DNA from: Mycolicibacter senuensis
Lineage (GTDB): Bacteria > Actinomycetota > Actinomycetes > Mycobacteriales > Mycobacteriaceae
NCBI RefSeq assembly: GCF_003284925.1
Contig: NZ_QMEX01000007.1
Location: 1-64,000 of the forward strand
DNA: 64,000 bases
Reading direction: 5' to 3'
Numbering within the stretch: position 1 is the first letter of the stretch; each line of letters opens with the position of its first letter. The notes under the pieces were generated by a model. It saw nothing but the letters and a program-made list of their open reading frames with translations. It was not told where the DNA came from and searched no databases. The translations under genes and the position numbers were made by a program. Of the stretch, positions 8,364 through 16,424 are shown piece after piece.

Positions 8364-8726
8364 TCATGGCGGCGGCGGCCGGTAACCGTCCGCCGAATTT
8401 CGCACTTGCCAGATCAGGCTCGGACACAGCTCCTGGACAGCCTGGCTGATCAGATACGACACTTGAAACTCATCGGAGGTGTTGAAGTCGGCCTTGATGT
8501 CACCGGCGAGTTGTGCATATGCCTCGCCCTGCCTGATCTTGTCGCAGATGCCGTGGCCGTAGGCGAGAGCCTGATCGGCGTCGGCGAAGTGGTATCCCGG
8601 CCGGAGGGTCACGTTGACCACATAGCCGGCCGCGTCGGCAACTGCCGCGGGCGCGGTGACCACCGGCGCTCCGCCGCCCACGAAGGTCACCAGCACAGCT
8701 GCGGCAACCGGATAGGTCAGCTTCAT
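8364..8726 (-). CDS. Exported DUF732 protein
   Basis: 120 residues with a signal peptide (Lys at 2, hydrophobic stretch to about residue 30, Ala-rich end) and a mature domain carrying DQALAYGHGICDKIRQG and a second Cys near LCPSLIW. This is the mycobacterial DUF732 pattern of two cysteines likely forming a disulfide. The C-terminus ends in a proline run. It is expected to be secreted or cell-wall associated; function unknown. No good ribosome binding site precedes ATG 8726, so the message may be leaderless. It diverges from a CAP-domain gene, with a TACCCC/GGGGTA palindrome between them. Confidence 0.85.
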   Translation of the reverse strand: MKLTYPVAAAVLVTFVGGGAPVVTAPAAVADAAGYVVNVTLRPGYHFADADQALAYGHGICDKIRQGEAYAQLAGDIKADFNTSDEFQVSYLISQAVQELCPSLIWQVRNSADGYRPPPP

Positions 8727-8749
8727 AACGTATGAAAGCGTAATTCATT

Positions 8750-8766
8750 TACCCCATTTAGGGGTA
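8750..8766. promoter_or_regulatory. TACCCC-N5-GGGGTA palindrome, CsoR/RicR-like copper operator candidate
   Basis: TACCCC (8750-8755) and GGGGTA (8761-8766) are perfect arms around ATTTA, in the 83-base gap between two divergent exported-protein genes. Copper-sensing CsoR-family repressors bind GC-tract palindromes of this TACCC/GGGTA form. The right arm overlaps a possible -10 (TAGTGT, 8765-8770) for the plus-strand gene. Confidence 0.45.
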
Positions 8767-8809
8767 GTGTCATCCGAAGTTCGGTCCGGCCAGATCTGCG
8801 GGAAGGCTC

Positions 8810-9316
8810 ATGACACACGGTGGCACAGCGCGGCGCTGCGCGCCCGCGCTATCTCTGGTGGCCGCGGTAGCCGGCGGCATGGTGGTGGCTGCGCCGTCGG
8901 TGCACGCGGACAACAAGCGGTTGAACGAGAGCGTTTTCGTCAACATCTACACCGCACAGCGGAAGAACGGCTGCACGCTCGAGCCACGGCTGGACGGCCG
9001 ACTGGTCGATGCGGCTCGCCGGCACACGCTCGACGTGCTCAACAACCGAGATATCAACGGCGACATCGGCTCGGACGGATCCACCCCCCAGGACCGGGCC
9101 CGCGACGCCGGCTTCGTCGGCAAGGTTGCCGAAACCGTCGCGATCAACCCGGCGGTGGCGATCAACGGCATCGAGATCCTCAATCAGTGGTGGTATGACC
9201 CGCCGTCGCGGGCAACCATGCAGGACTGCGCGAACACCGCGATCGGCGTGTGGTCGGAGAACAGTCTGAGCCGCAGCGTTGTGGTCGCGGCCTACGGCCA
9301 GCCCGCAGCGCCCTGA
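8810..9316 (+). CDS. Exported CAP-domain (SCP/PR1-like) protein
   Basis: 168 residues. An N-terminal signal peptide (basic start, hydrophobic core about 12-28, VHA end near 33) is followed by a CAP-type domain: NIYTAQRKNGC, LVDAARRHTLDVL, AETVAIN and WWYDPPSRATMQDC. Two cysteines probably form a disulfide. The mature protein should act outside the membrane. CAP proteins bind small lipophilic or peptide ligands, but activity here is unknown. Start ATG 8810 follows GGGAAGG. Divergent from the DUF732 gene and possibly sharing its palindrome. Confidence 0.85.
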   Translation: MTHGGTARRCAPALSLVAAVAGGMVVAAPSVHADNKRLNESVFVNIYTAQRKNGCTLEPRLDGRLVDAARRHTLDVLNNRDINGDIGSDGSTPQDRARDAGFVGKVAETVAINPAVAINGIEILNQWWYDPPSRATMQDCANTAIGVWSENSLSRSVVVAAYGQPAAP

Positions 9317-9333
9317 CCGGAGTCGACCCGTCT

Positions 9334-10875
9334 CTACGCAGTCCCGAATTCGGTGCGCAACCGCTTCTTGTCAACCTTCCCGCTGGCCAACACCGGCAAC
9401 TCGTCGACGGTCACCAGGCGGCGCGGCACCTTGTATCCGGCCAGCCTCTGCCGCACGAGATCCTGAACCGCGTCGAGTGTGACGATCACACCGGGATGCG
9501 GCACCACGACGGCACAAACCGCTTCTCCCCAGCGGTCGTCGGGAACTCCGATCACGGTGCAGGCCGCCACCCCGTCGAGCCCGCAGACCACATCCTCGAC
9601 CTCCGGCGAGTACACATTCTCGCCCCCGGTGACGATGACGTCTTTCTTACGGTCCACCAGGTACAGCAGCCCCTGCCCGTCGAACCGGCCGATGTCTCCG
9701 GTGTGGCACCATCCGTCGCGCAGCGTCACCAGGGTGGCGGCGTAATCGTCCCAGTAGCCGCGGAACATCGACTCCGAGCGGATAACGATTTCGCCGGGTT
9801 CCCCCACCGCGACGTCACGACCGTCGTCATCGACGATCCGGACCCGTACCCCGGGGAACGGAAAGCCGACAGACCGCAACCGATCGGCCGCGTCGGGATG
9901 GTCGAGGGCATGTAGTTCCCGCGGCAGTCCCGATACGATGCCTTCGGTCTGTCCGTACAGGTTGAGGAAGCCCGCACCGGGCAGCACGGCCAGCGCCCGT
10001 TCCAACGTGGTCAAGCCCATCGGCGCGGCCGAGTACACGACTGTGCGTACGCTGTCGGCGGCACGGGAGTCACCGAGTTCCTCGATGAGGGTCCTCAGCA
10101 TCACCGGCGCGAGATGCAGCACGGTGACTTGTTCGTCTGCGATCAATCGGATGGCTTCGGCCGCGTCGAACTGCTGCTGCAGCAACACGGTTCCGCCGCG
10201 GGCGTGCAGACCGCCGATCATGGCCATGGCGCCGAAGTGGAACATCGGCATATTGATCAGCATGCGATCGGCGCTACCGGAACGCATTTCGGTATTCATC
10301 GCAAGTGCCACCCGTCGCAGTTCCCGCTGTCCGAGCACACAGCACTTCGACGCGCCGGTGGTGCCGCTGGTGAACAACAGGCAGCCGATGTCGTCGGGGT
10401 GCGCGACTAATACCAGCTCGTCGGCATCTCCATCGGCGACGAATTCTTCGTAGCCGACCACGTCGGGGCGCCCGCCGTCGCCGATGGACACCAGCAACGG
10501 TGGCGACGGTAAGAGTGGCGCGAATTCTGCGATCATCGGGGCGAATTCATCGGCGCAGAACACGATTGACGGCGACACCCGACGCAACGCGTCGAGCACT
10601 TCCGGCGGCGACAGCCGGAAGTTGACGGTTGCCAGGATGATTCCGCCCAGCTGAGTCGCCGCCATCAGCTCGCCGAACTCCACGCTGTTGCGGCTCAACA
10701 CCGCGATCCGATCCTGCCGTCGCACACCGGCTTTCGCCATCGCCGACACCAAACGCACCGCGCGATCGTGCAACGCCGCGTGGGTCACCGTGCGCTGACC
10801 CAGCCGGTATGCGGGGACATCGGAGAACCGCAGGGCGTTGTCGGTGACGATATTGCCCAGCGTCTGGGCAGCCAC
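9334..10875 (-). CDS. AMP-forming acyl-CoA ligase (FadD family)
   Basis: 513-residue adenylate-forming enzyme expected to convert a carboxylate, ATP and CoA to acyl-CoA. The phosphate-binding loop reads LLFTSGTTGASKC, with the usual PKG altered to SKC. Later motifs are LNLYGQTEG, HTGDIG, DRKKDVIVTGGENVYSPEVED and the catalytic-lysine region LASGKVDKKRL. The GTG start overlaps the stop of the upstream thiolase-like gene (TAGTG), indicating coupled translation. It is last in the minus-strand set MaoC hydratase / aldolase-like thiolase / ligase. Substrate unknown. Confidence 0.92.
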   Translation of the reverse strand: MAAQTLGNIVTDNALRFSDVPAYRLGQRTVTHAALHDRAVRLVSAMAKAGVRRQDRIAVLSRNSVEFGELMAATQLGGIILATVNFRLSPPEVLDALRRVSPSIVFCADEFAPMIAEFAPLLPSPPLLVSIGDGGRPDVVGYEEFVADGDADELVLVAHPDDIGCLLFTSGTTGASKCCVLGQRELRRVALAMNTEMRSGSADRMLINMPMFHFGAMAMIGGLHARGGTVLLQQQFDAAEAIRLIADEQVTVLHLAPVMLRTLIEELGDSRAADSVRTVVYSAAPMGLTTLERALAVLPGAGFLNLYGQTEGIVSGLPRELHALDHPDAADRLRSVGFPFPGVRVRIVDDDGRDVAVGEPGEIVIRSESMFRGYWDDYAATLVTLRDGWCHTGDIGRFDGQGLLYLVDRKKDVIVTGGENVYSPEVEDVVCGLDGVAACTVIGVPDDRWGEAVCAVVVPHPGVIVTLDAVQDLVRQRLAGYKVPRRLVTVDELPVLASGKVDKKRLRTEFGTA

Positions 10876-12068
10876 TACCGACTACTCAGCAACATCGACC
10901 CGGCGACCGGCCCGCCGCCGACGCCGACGGCCACCACCTCGGGCGTCTTCGGCGCCTGCCGGTCACCGCCCTCGCCCCACATCTGCACACATGCTTCGTG
11001 AAGGAATCCCATGCCGTGCAATCGGCCACCCGACAGTTGCCCGCCGCTGGTGTTGAGCGGAAGCGAACCGTCGAGTGCGATCCGTTCACCCCCCTCAATG
11101 AAGTCGCCCACTCCCCCGTGCTCACAGAACCCCATCGCCTCCAGCCACATCACGGTCAGGAAGCTGAAACCGTCGTAGAGCTGAGCCATGTCGACATCGG
11201 CCGGCCTCAGCGCGGTGTTCTCCCACAGCGTCGCGGCCGAGTCATGGGCGGCCATCGTCGTGACATCCGACCGTTGATCCCAGGTGGCGCGTTCGAACAT
11301 GCCCGGCCCCACCGACTCCACCGTCAGCGGATGACGCGGTAGACCGTTGGCGGCATCGCGGCGTGACACGATGACGGCGGTCGCGCCATCGCACGGGACG
11401 TCGCAGTCGTAGAGGCACAGCGGCTCGGAGATCATCCGGGCGCCCAGGTAGTCATCCATCGTCAATGGTTCGCGGTAGATGGCGTCAGGATTAAGCCCCG
11501 CGTTACGACGCGCGTTGATGGCGATGTAGCCGAGCTGTTCGCGCGTCAACCCGAAATCATGCATGTAGCGCTGGGCCGGCATGGCCAGCCAGTTCGCCGC
11601 TGAGAGCGCACCGAACGGCGCGACCCACTCCAGGTGGGGCGGTAACTTGCCGCCGGTGAACAGCACCGACGCCCGGCCACCGCCGGCCTGCTGCGCGGCA
11701 GTGGACTCCCAGACCGACCGGTAGACCACGACGTGGTTGGCCAGCCCGAGCGTGACGGCCATGCACGCCTCGATCGCGGGCCCGATCTGGCCTGCGGTCT
11801 CCATCGCCGAGACATACCAGCGGCTGCGCAACCCCAGCGCATTGCGCACCTCGGTGATGGTCGCCCCGGAAAATCCTGGGTCCGGAACCCCCGGTCCGGG
11901 GTAGCTGGCGATACCGTCGATGTCGTCCACGCTCAGGCCCGCATCGGAGATCGCGCGCAGTACCGCCTCCAGCGTCAGCTCCAAGCCGGTTCGGCCCAGC
12001 CGGCGGCCGACCTGCGACTTCCCGGCTCCGGTCAGGACCGCCTTCCCGTCGAACGGACCGCCCGTCAT
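10875..12068 (-). CDS. Thiolase-fold lipid-transfer/aldolase-like protein without active-site Cys
   Basis: A 397-residue thiolase-superfamily protein. Where true thiolases have a nucleophilic Cys after the first core helix, this protein has METAGQIGPAIEACMAV, with no Cys at that position. The C-terminal half keeps the thiolase-like NTSGGQLSGGRLHGMG segment. This resembles the Ltp group, some members of which are CoA-ester aldolases that work with a DUF35 partner in steroid side-chain breakdown. A DUF35 gene is at 13978. Its ATG has no ribosome binding site of its own and overlaps the stop of a 15-codon leader frame (ATGA). Confidence 0.88.
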   Translation of the reverse strand: MTGGPFDGKAVLTGAGKSQVGRRLGRTGLELTLEAVLRAISDAGLSVDDIDGIASYPGPGVPDPGFSGATITEVRNALGLRSRWYVSAMETAGQIGPAIEACMAVTLGLANHVVVYRSVWESTAAQQAGGGRASVLFTGGKLPPHLEWVAPFGALSAANWLAMPAQRYMHDFGLTREQLGYIAINARRNAGLNPDAIYREPLTMDDYLGARMISEPLCLYDCDVPCDGATAVIVSRRDAANGLPRHPLTVESVGPGMFERATWDQRSDVTTMAAHDSAATLWENTALRPADVDMAQLYDGFSFLTVMWLEAMGFCEHGGVGDFIEGGERIALDGSLPLNTSGGQLSGGRLHGMGFLHEACVQMWGEGGDRQAPKTPEVVAVGVGGGPVAGSMLLSSR

Positions 12069-12112
12069 GACGCGGCCGCCGGCAACACAACAGTTGGCAC
12101 GTTGAGAATCAT
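12065..12112 (-). CDS. 15-residue leader ORF translationally coupled to aldolase-like thiolase
   Basis: ATG at 12112 follows GGAAGG with a 4-base gap and opens a frame encoding MILNVPTVVLPAAAS, whose TGA overlaps the ATG at 12068 (ATGA). The downstream gene lacks its own Shine-Dalgarno site, so ribosomes probably reach it through this leader. Similar arrangements occur at 31454 and 63890. Confidence 0.4.
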   Translation of the reverse strand: MILNVPTVVLPAAAS

Positions 12113-12214
12113 CGGACCTTCCAACGGGGTTGCGAGCTCAAGCCGACCGCGACCGAAGTGTAGCGCCCAAGACCCGTATTCCGAGAAATATTTAGTGGAT
12201 TCGGGCACCGGCGG

Positions 12215-12673
12215 TCAGAACACGTAACGCGCGATGAGGTCTGCCACCGCGGCCGGCTTGTCGGACCCATCGATCTCGACGGTGTGCCGAACGGTCAGGT
12301 TCACGGTGCTGTCGTCGACCTTCGTGGCGTCAACCAGTACGGAGCGCACCCGGATCCGGCTGCCCGCGGTGACCGGCGCCAGGAACCGCACCTTGTTCAG
12401 GCCGTAGTTGATGCCCATCTTGGCGTTCTCGACGCGGTAGTTCTCCTTGCTGACGCCCGGTATCAGCGACAGGGTGAGGAAGCCGTGCGCAATCGTTGCA
12501 CCATAAGGGCTTTCGGACTTCGCCCGCTCGGTGTCCACATGGATCCACTGGTGGTCCCCGGTGACATCGGCGAAAGCGTCGATGCGGTTCTGGTCCACCT
12601 CCAGCCAATCTGTCACACCGAGTTCTTCTCCGATCGTCAGAACCGCTTCGCCAACGGATCCGATCACTCTCAT
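12215..12673 (-). CDS. MaoC-like (R)-enoyl-CoA hydratase, NodN/HtdZ type
   Basis: 152 residues, single hot-dog domain. The hydratase-2 active-site motif is clear: FADVTGDHQWIHVD (about 33-46), with the catalytic Asp and His, then GATIAHGFLTLSLIP and INYGLNKVRFLAPV. This closely follows the pattern of M. tuberculosis Rv0130 (HtdZ), as I recall it. It hydrates 2-enoyl-CoA in the cytoplasm. The ATG at 12673 is chosen because the frame upstream runs through the promoter. It faces the thiolase gene at 12786 across a shared palindrome. Confidence 0.92.
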   Translation of the reverse strand: MRVIGSVGEAVLTIGEELGVTDWLEVDQNRIDAFADVTGDHQWIHVDTERAKSESPYGATIAHGFLTLSLIPGVSKENYRVENAKMGINYGLNKVRFLAPVTAGSRIRVRSVLVDATKVDDSTVNLTVRHTVEIDGSDKPAAVADLIARYVF

Positions 12674-12699
12674 GGCCACTCCTGTCGTAACACGCCGGT

Positions 12700-12725
12700 T
12701 ATACCGATATCTATTTAACGGTATA
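12700..12725. promoter_or_regulatory. Inverted repeat TATACCG-N12-CGGTATA in divergent promoter
   Basis: Perfect 7-bp arms at 12700-12706 and 12719-12725 flank an AT-rich 12-base centre. The site lies between the hydratase start (12673, minus) and thiolase start (12786, plus), so one regulator could control both directions. Confidence 0.5.
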
Positions 12726-12785
12726 GACTGATCGCGCCCCGCCGGGCCCCCTGTCCGGTACCCACCCCACAACCTTGGGAGACAC

Positions 12786-13976
12786 GTGGCCGCAATGACA
12801 TCTCGCGCAGCGATCGTGGGCGCTGCCCGCACCGCGATCGGCACAGCACGCAAGGGCACCCTGGCCAACCTGCCGGCTATTGAGCTGGCCAAACCGGCGG
12901 TAGGCGCGGCGGTGGCTCGGTCCGGGCTCGACGCCGCCGAGTTCGACGACTTCATCCTGGCCGAGAGCCTGCAAGGTGGTGGCGACAGCGCCCGTTACAT
13001 TGCGGTGGATCTGGGCCTTACCGAAATCCCGGGCATGGCCGTTAACCGGCAGTGCGCCTCCAGCCTCTCGGCGATCGCGGTCGGCGCCGGACAGATCGCG
13101 GCGGGCATGAGCCGGGCCATCCTGGCCGGCGGCATGGAGTCGTGCTCGACCACACCGCTGCTGCGTAAACGCAAGCCGTTCACCAGCGGTAAGGCGCCGG
13201 AGGATTACCAGGACCCCTGGTACCCGTTCTCGCATCCGCCCACCGACGACGCCCCCGCGCTGGACATGTCGATCACGGTGGCCCACAACTGCGCCGTTCA
13301 GTACGGCATTTCGCGGCAGGCGCAGGACGAATGGGCGCTACGCAGTCATCAGCGTGCGGTGAAAGCCATCGACGCCGGATCTTTCGTCGACGAGATCGTG
13401 CCGGTCGAGGTGCCCCAGCCCGACGGCAGCTCCAAGACGTTCGCCCAGGACGAGCATCCGCGTCGCGACACTACGGCGGACACGCTCGCCGGCCTGAAGG
13501 TCTTGCACCCCGAAATCGACGGGTTCACCGTGACGGCCGGCAACTCCTCGGGCATCAATGATGCCGCCGCGGTGGTGGCACTGGCGAGCCCGGCCGGCCG
13601 GACCGACCTGTTGGCGCATGTACTGTCCTGGAGTTCGGTCGGTGTTCCGCCGAATCGCACCGGCAGCGCGCCCATTTCGGCGATTCCGAAGGCACTGGAG
13701 TTGGCCGGGCGCAAACTCGAGGATGTGGCGCTGTTCGAGATCAACGAGGCGTTCGCCGCCCAGGCAGTCGCCTGCGCGCGGGAACTGGGCCTCAACGAGG
13801 AGATCGTCAACGTCTACGGCTCGGGCATCAGCCTCGGCCATCCGATTGCCGCCACGGGCGCACGCATGGTGACGTCGGCAATCTATGAACTACGGCGTCG
13901 CGGCGGCGGGATCGGCGTGCTGTCGATGTGCGCCGGCGGAGGGATGGGTTCGGCAATGGTTATCGAGGTAATTTGA
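12786..13976 (+). CDS. Acetyl-CoA acyltransferase (thiolase)
   Basis: 396-residue thiolase with all catalytic signatures: nucleophile Cys in NRQCASSLSA (about 87-96), EINEAFAAQ, GHPIAATGARM with the catalytic His, and CAGGGMG with the second Cys. It would cleave a 3-ketoacyl-CoA with CoA, releasing acetyl- or propionyl-CoA. GTG 12786 follows TTGGGAG; ATG 12795 is an alternative. The DUF35 gene begins one base after its stop region, suggesting co-translation and possibly a complex, as known for thiolase/DUF35 pairs. Divergent from the MaoC hydratase. Confidence 0.95.
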   Translation: MAAMTSRAAIVGAARTAIGTARKGTLANLPAIELAKPAVGAAVARSGLDAAEFDDFILAESLQGGGDSARYIAVDLGLTEIPGMAVNRQCASSLSAIAVGAGQIAAGMSRAILAGGMESCSTTPLLRKRKPFTSGKAPEDYQDPWYPFSHPPTDDAPALDMSITVAHNCAVQYGISRQAQDEWALRSHQRAVKAIDAGSFVDEIVPVEVPQPDGSSKTFAQDEHPRRDTTADTLAGLKVLHPEIDGFTVTAGNSSGINDAAAVVALASPAGRTDLLAHVLSWSSVGVPPNRTGSAPISAIPKALELAGRKLEDVALFEINEAFAAQAVACARELGLNEEIVNVYGSGISLGHPIAATGARMVTSAIYELRRRGGGIGVLSMCAGGGMGSAMVIEVI

Positions 13977-13977
13977 G

Positions 13978-14412
13978 ATGAGCACATTGATCACCGAGGG
14001 ATTGTTCAGAGTTGAGGGCGACCGCGCGGTGCTGTTCGGCTCCCGCCGACGTTCCACAGGCGTAGTGAAGTTCCCCGCCGAGCGGGCCGAGCTGTTCGAC
14101 GGCGCGCCAGACATTCAAGCGGACATCGAACCCATCGAGTTGTCCACTGAGGGAACGCTTTACACCTACACCACGCAGGAGTTCGTGCCGCCGTTGCCCT
14201 ACAAGGGCAATCGGTCGCCCGAGGCGTTCCAGCCCTATGCGGTGGGTTTCGTCGAGTTGGCCGAGGGCGTGCTGGTGGAGACGCTGATCGTCGATGTGGA
14301 CCCGGCCGACCTGCGCATCGGGCAGCCGCTGGTGTCGACCACCACGACGCTGCAGACCGCCGACGGTCAAACGCTACTGACCTTCGGGTTCCGGCCGGCC
14401 GAGCAGGGTTAA
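13978..14412 (+). CDS. DUF35 OB-fold protein lacking the zinc-ribbon cysteines
   Basis: 144 residues. The N-terminus aligns by eye with the DUF35 rubredoxin-like zinc ribbon (GSRCxxCG...FPxR..CPxC), but the cysteines are replaced: the segment reads FGSRRRSTGVVKFPAERAEL and the whole protein has no Cys. The remainder is the OB-fold acyl-CoA-binding part (YTYTTQEF, YAVGFVELAEGVLVETLI). DUF35 proteins bind thiolase or aldolase partners and help hold the acyl-CoA. The likely partner is the thiolase just upstream, or the aldolase-like protein at 10875. It overlaps the convergent TetR gene by four bases. Confidence 0.85.
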   Translation: MSTLITEGLFRVEGDRAVLFGSRRRSTGVVKFPAERAELFDGAPDIQADIEPIELSTEGTLYTYTTQEFVPPLPYKGNRSPEAFQPYAVGFVELAEGVLVETLIVDVDPADLRIGQPLVSTTTTLQTADGQTLLTFGFRPAEQG

Positions 14413-15020
14413 GACCCGGCAGCGGCCGCCATCGGTGCGATCATCTCGGCAACCACCGAGATCATCTCGCTGCGCCCGACAGCCACCGTCTGTCTGTGCA
14501 CCGTGTGCCATGCCCGGTCCAGCAACCCCATCACCGCGACACCGATGACATCCGGCGAGTGCCTGCCATCACCGGCGATGGCCTGCCCCAATTTCCACGA
14601 GGCCCTGGTCACCATGCGATTACGGGCGTTGTGGAATGAGGTGTCGTCGGGGGCCGAGTGTGCAGAGGCCAGTACGAACGCACCGTGGTGGTCCATGTAG
14701 TCGAAGTAGCGACCGACCCAGGCCTGAATGTCCGCTGGACCGAAGGGTTCTTGAGCGTCGGCCCACTCGGCGATGACCGCGAGGACTTCGTGATACGTGG
14801 TCTCGCCGAGGACATTGAAAATCTCCCGCTTGTCCTTGAAGTAGGTGTAGAAGCCGGCCCGCGAAATGCCACACGCCTCGGTGATCGCGTTTATCGGCGT
14901 GCCGGAGTAGCCGCGTTCGAGAAACAGTCGGCGGCTGGCATCCAAGATCGCTGACCGAGTTCGCTCGCCGCGGGTGGTGTCCGGCAGCGATTCGGCGGGA
15001 GCACCGGAGGTCAGCGTCAT
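14409..15020 (-). CDS. TetR-family transcriptional regulator
   Basis: 203 residues from ATG 15020. N-terminal HTH at about 20-65, with GTPINAITEACGISRAGFY and TYFKDKREIF, then a helical effector domain. The open frame extends to 15056, but that would put the start inside the operator dyad at 15036-15049, so 15020 is preferred; a -10-like TATACA just upstream suggests a nearly leaderless message. It diverges from the amidohydrolase at 15166, and two related dyads (15036, 15101) lie between them, so it probably represses both itself and that gene. Confidence 0.92.
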   Translation of the reverse strand: MTLTSGAPAESLPDTTRGERTRSAILDASRRLFLERGYSGTPINAITEACGISRAGFYTYFKDKREIFNVLGETTYHEVLAVIAEWADAQEPFGPADIQAWVGRYFDYMDHHGAFVLASAHSAPDDTSFHNARNRMVTRASWKLGQAIAGDGRHSPDVIGVAVMGLLDRAWHTVHRQTVAVGRSEMISVVAEMIAPMAAAAGS

Positions 15021-15035
15021 GCGGCGAACTGTATA

Positions 15036-15049
15036 TGACGTTCTCGTCA
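15036..15049. promoter_or_regulatory. TetR operator candidate TGACG-N4-CGTCA
   Basis: Perfect 5-bp arms around TTCT, about 16 bases upstream of the TetR start. Read on the minus strand, it begins CTTGACGAGAACGTCA, matching the second site at 15101 in its TTGAC and CGTCA halves. Confidence 0.6.
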
Positions 15050-15100
15050 AGTTCAATATCTGCAGCTCATAGGCTTTTAATATAAGTTCACACGCCAGGA

Positions 15101-15118
15101 CTTGACACCTTCGTCAAG
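15101..15118. promoter_or_regulatory. TetR operator candidate CTTGAC-N6-GTCAAG
   Basis: Perfect 6-bp arms around ACCTTC, 48 bases upstream of the amidohydrolase start at 15166. The 16-base core TTGACACCTTCGTCAA differs at only two positions from the core at 32-47 of the first palindrome in the window. Confidence 0.65.
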
Positions 15119-15165
15119 TTAGGCGAAGCTCTAGGCAACCCGACGTTGAGGTAAGGAAGAAGCCG

Positions 15166-16407
15166 ATGACGCAGTCCACCAGCCAGTTCACCGATGCACC
15201 GATTTTCGATGCCGATCAGCACATGTACGAAAACCCCGACGCGCTGACCCGGCACCTGCCCGAACAGTTCAAGCCGAAGGTGCAGTTCGTCCAGATCGGC
15301 AGGCACAGCCGAATCGCGATCCTGAACAAGATCACCGACTACATGCCCAACCCCACCTTCGAACGAGTCGCCGCCCCCGGCGCGCACGAGAAGTTCTACT
15401 CCGGCCAGAACCCCGAGGGCCTGACGATGCGGGAAATGTCCGGCCGGGGCATCGACGCACCACTGGCATCGCGCAATCCCGAAGACCGCATCGCCGAACT
15501 CGACCGCCAAGGCGTCGACGCATGCTTGAACTACCCCACGCTGGCCAACCTGGTCGAACATTCCGCCGCCGAGGATCCCGATCTGACCGTGGCGATCATC
15601 CACGCGCTCAACCAGTGGATGCTCGAGCACTGGGGCTACGCCCACGCCAACCGGATCTACTCGACGCCGGTGCTGACCCTGGGACTCGTCGACGAGGCGC
15701 GTCGCGAGCTGGAATACATCCTCGACAACGGCGCCAAGGTCGCCCTGATCAAGCCGGCACCGGTCAACGGCTACAAGGGCTGGCGTTCGCCGGCACTGCC
15801 CGAATTCGATCCGTTCTGGCGCGACGTCGAGGACGCCGGCCTACCCATCGTCCTGCATGCCAGCCAACCCCCGCTGCAGGAATACATCGACAAATGGGAG
15901 CCGGCGGATACCAGCAGCGCATTCGAGATGTCGGCGTTCAAATGGACCGCTTTGGGCCATCGCGAGATCGCCGACATGCTGACCAGCCTGATCTGCCACG
16001 GCACCTTGACCCGGTTCCCCAAGCTGCGCATCGCCAGCGTGGAGAACGGCAGCGCCTGGATCAAACCACTGTTCGACGATCTGGCCTCGACCTACGGCAA
16101 GATGCCGCAGAACTTCCCCGAACATCCCCACGACGTGTTCCGCCGCAACATCTGGGTCAGCCCGTTCTGGGAAGGCTCGGTCGCCGACGTCGTCGCGACT
16201 GTCGGCTGGGACAAAGTCCTGTTCGGCTCGGACTGGCCGCACCCCGAAGGCTTAGCCGAACCAAAGGGGTACTGGAAGTACGCCGAAGGCATGGACACCC
16301 GCCGCACCTACGACTTCATGGGCGACAACGCCCGGCGATTCATGGGCCTACCCATCGCCAACCCCGACCCCGACGCCGTCAAACCGCCGCAGCTCGCCAA
16401 CGCCTGA
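15166..16407 (+). CDS. Amidohydrolase-2 family metal-dependent hydrolase
   Basis: 413-residue TIM-barrel hydrolase. N-terminal IFDADQHMYE takes the metal-site position. HASQPP near residue 233 and FGSDWPHPEG near 355 give further expected ligands and the conserved catalytic Asp. It is nearly the same protein as the one at 61078: long identical runs such as FTDAPIFDADQHMYE, KIRPAP-like LIKPAPV, FRRNIWVSPFWEGSVADVV. Reaction is unknown; hydrolysis or decarboxylation of a ring-derived intermediate is typical of the superfamily. ATG 15166 follows AAGGAAG. Divergent from the TetR gene. Confidence 0.92.
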   Translation: MTQSTSQFTDAPIFDADQHMYENPDALTRHLPEQFKPKVQFVQIGRHSRIAILNKITDYMPNPTFERVAAPGAHEKFYSGQNPEGLTMREMSGRGIDAPLASRNPEDRIAELDRQGVDACLNYPTLANLVEHSAAEDPDLTVAIIHALNQWMLEHWGYAHANRIYSTPVLTLGLVDEARRELEYILDNGAKVALIKPAPVNGYKGWRSPALPEFDPFWRDVEDAGLPIVLHASQPPLQEYIDKWEPADTSSAFEMSAFKWTALGHREIADMLTSLICHGTLTRFPKLRIASVENGSAWIKPLFDDLASTYGKMPQNFPEHPHDVFRRNIWVSPFWEGSVADVVATVGWDKVLFGSDWPHPEGLAEPKGYWKYAEGMDTRRTYDFMGDNARRFMGLPIANPDPDAVKPPQLANA

Positions 16408-16424
16408 TTCACTGGTCGACTGCG

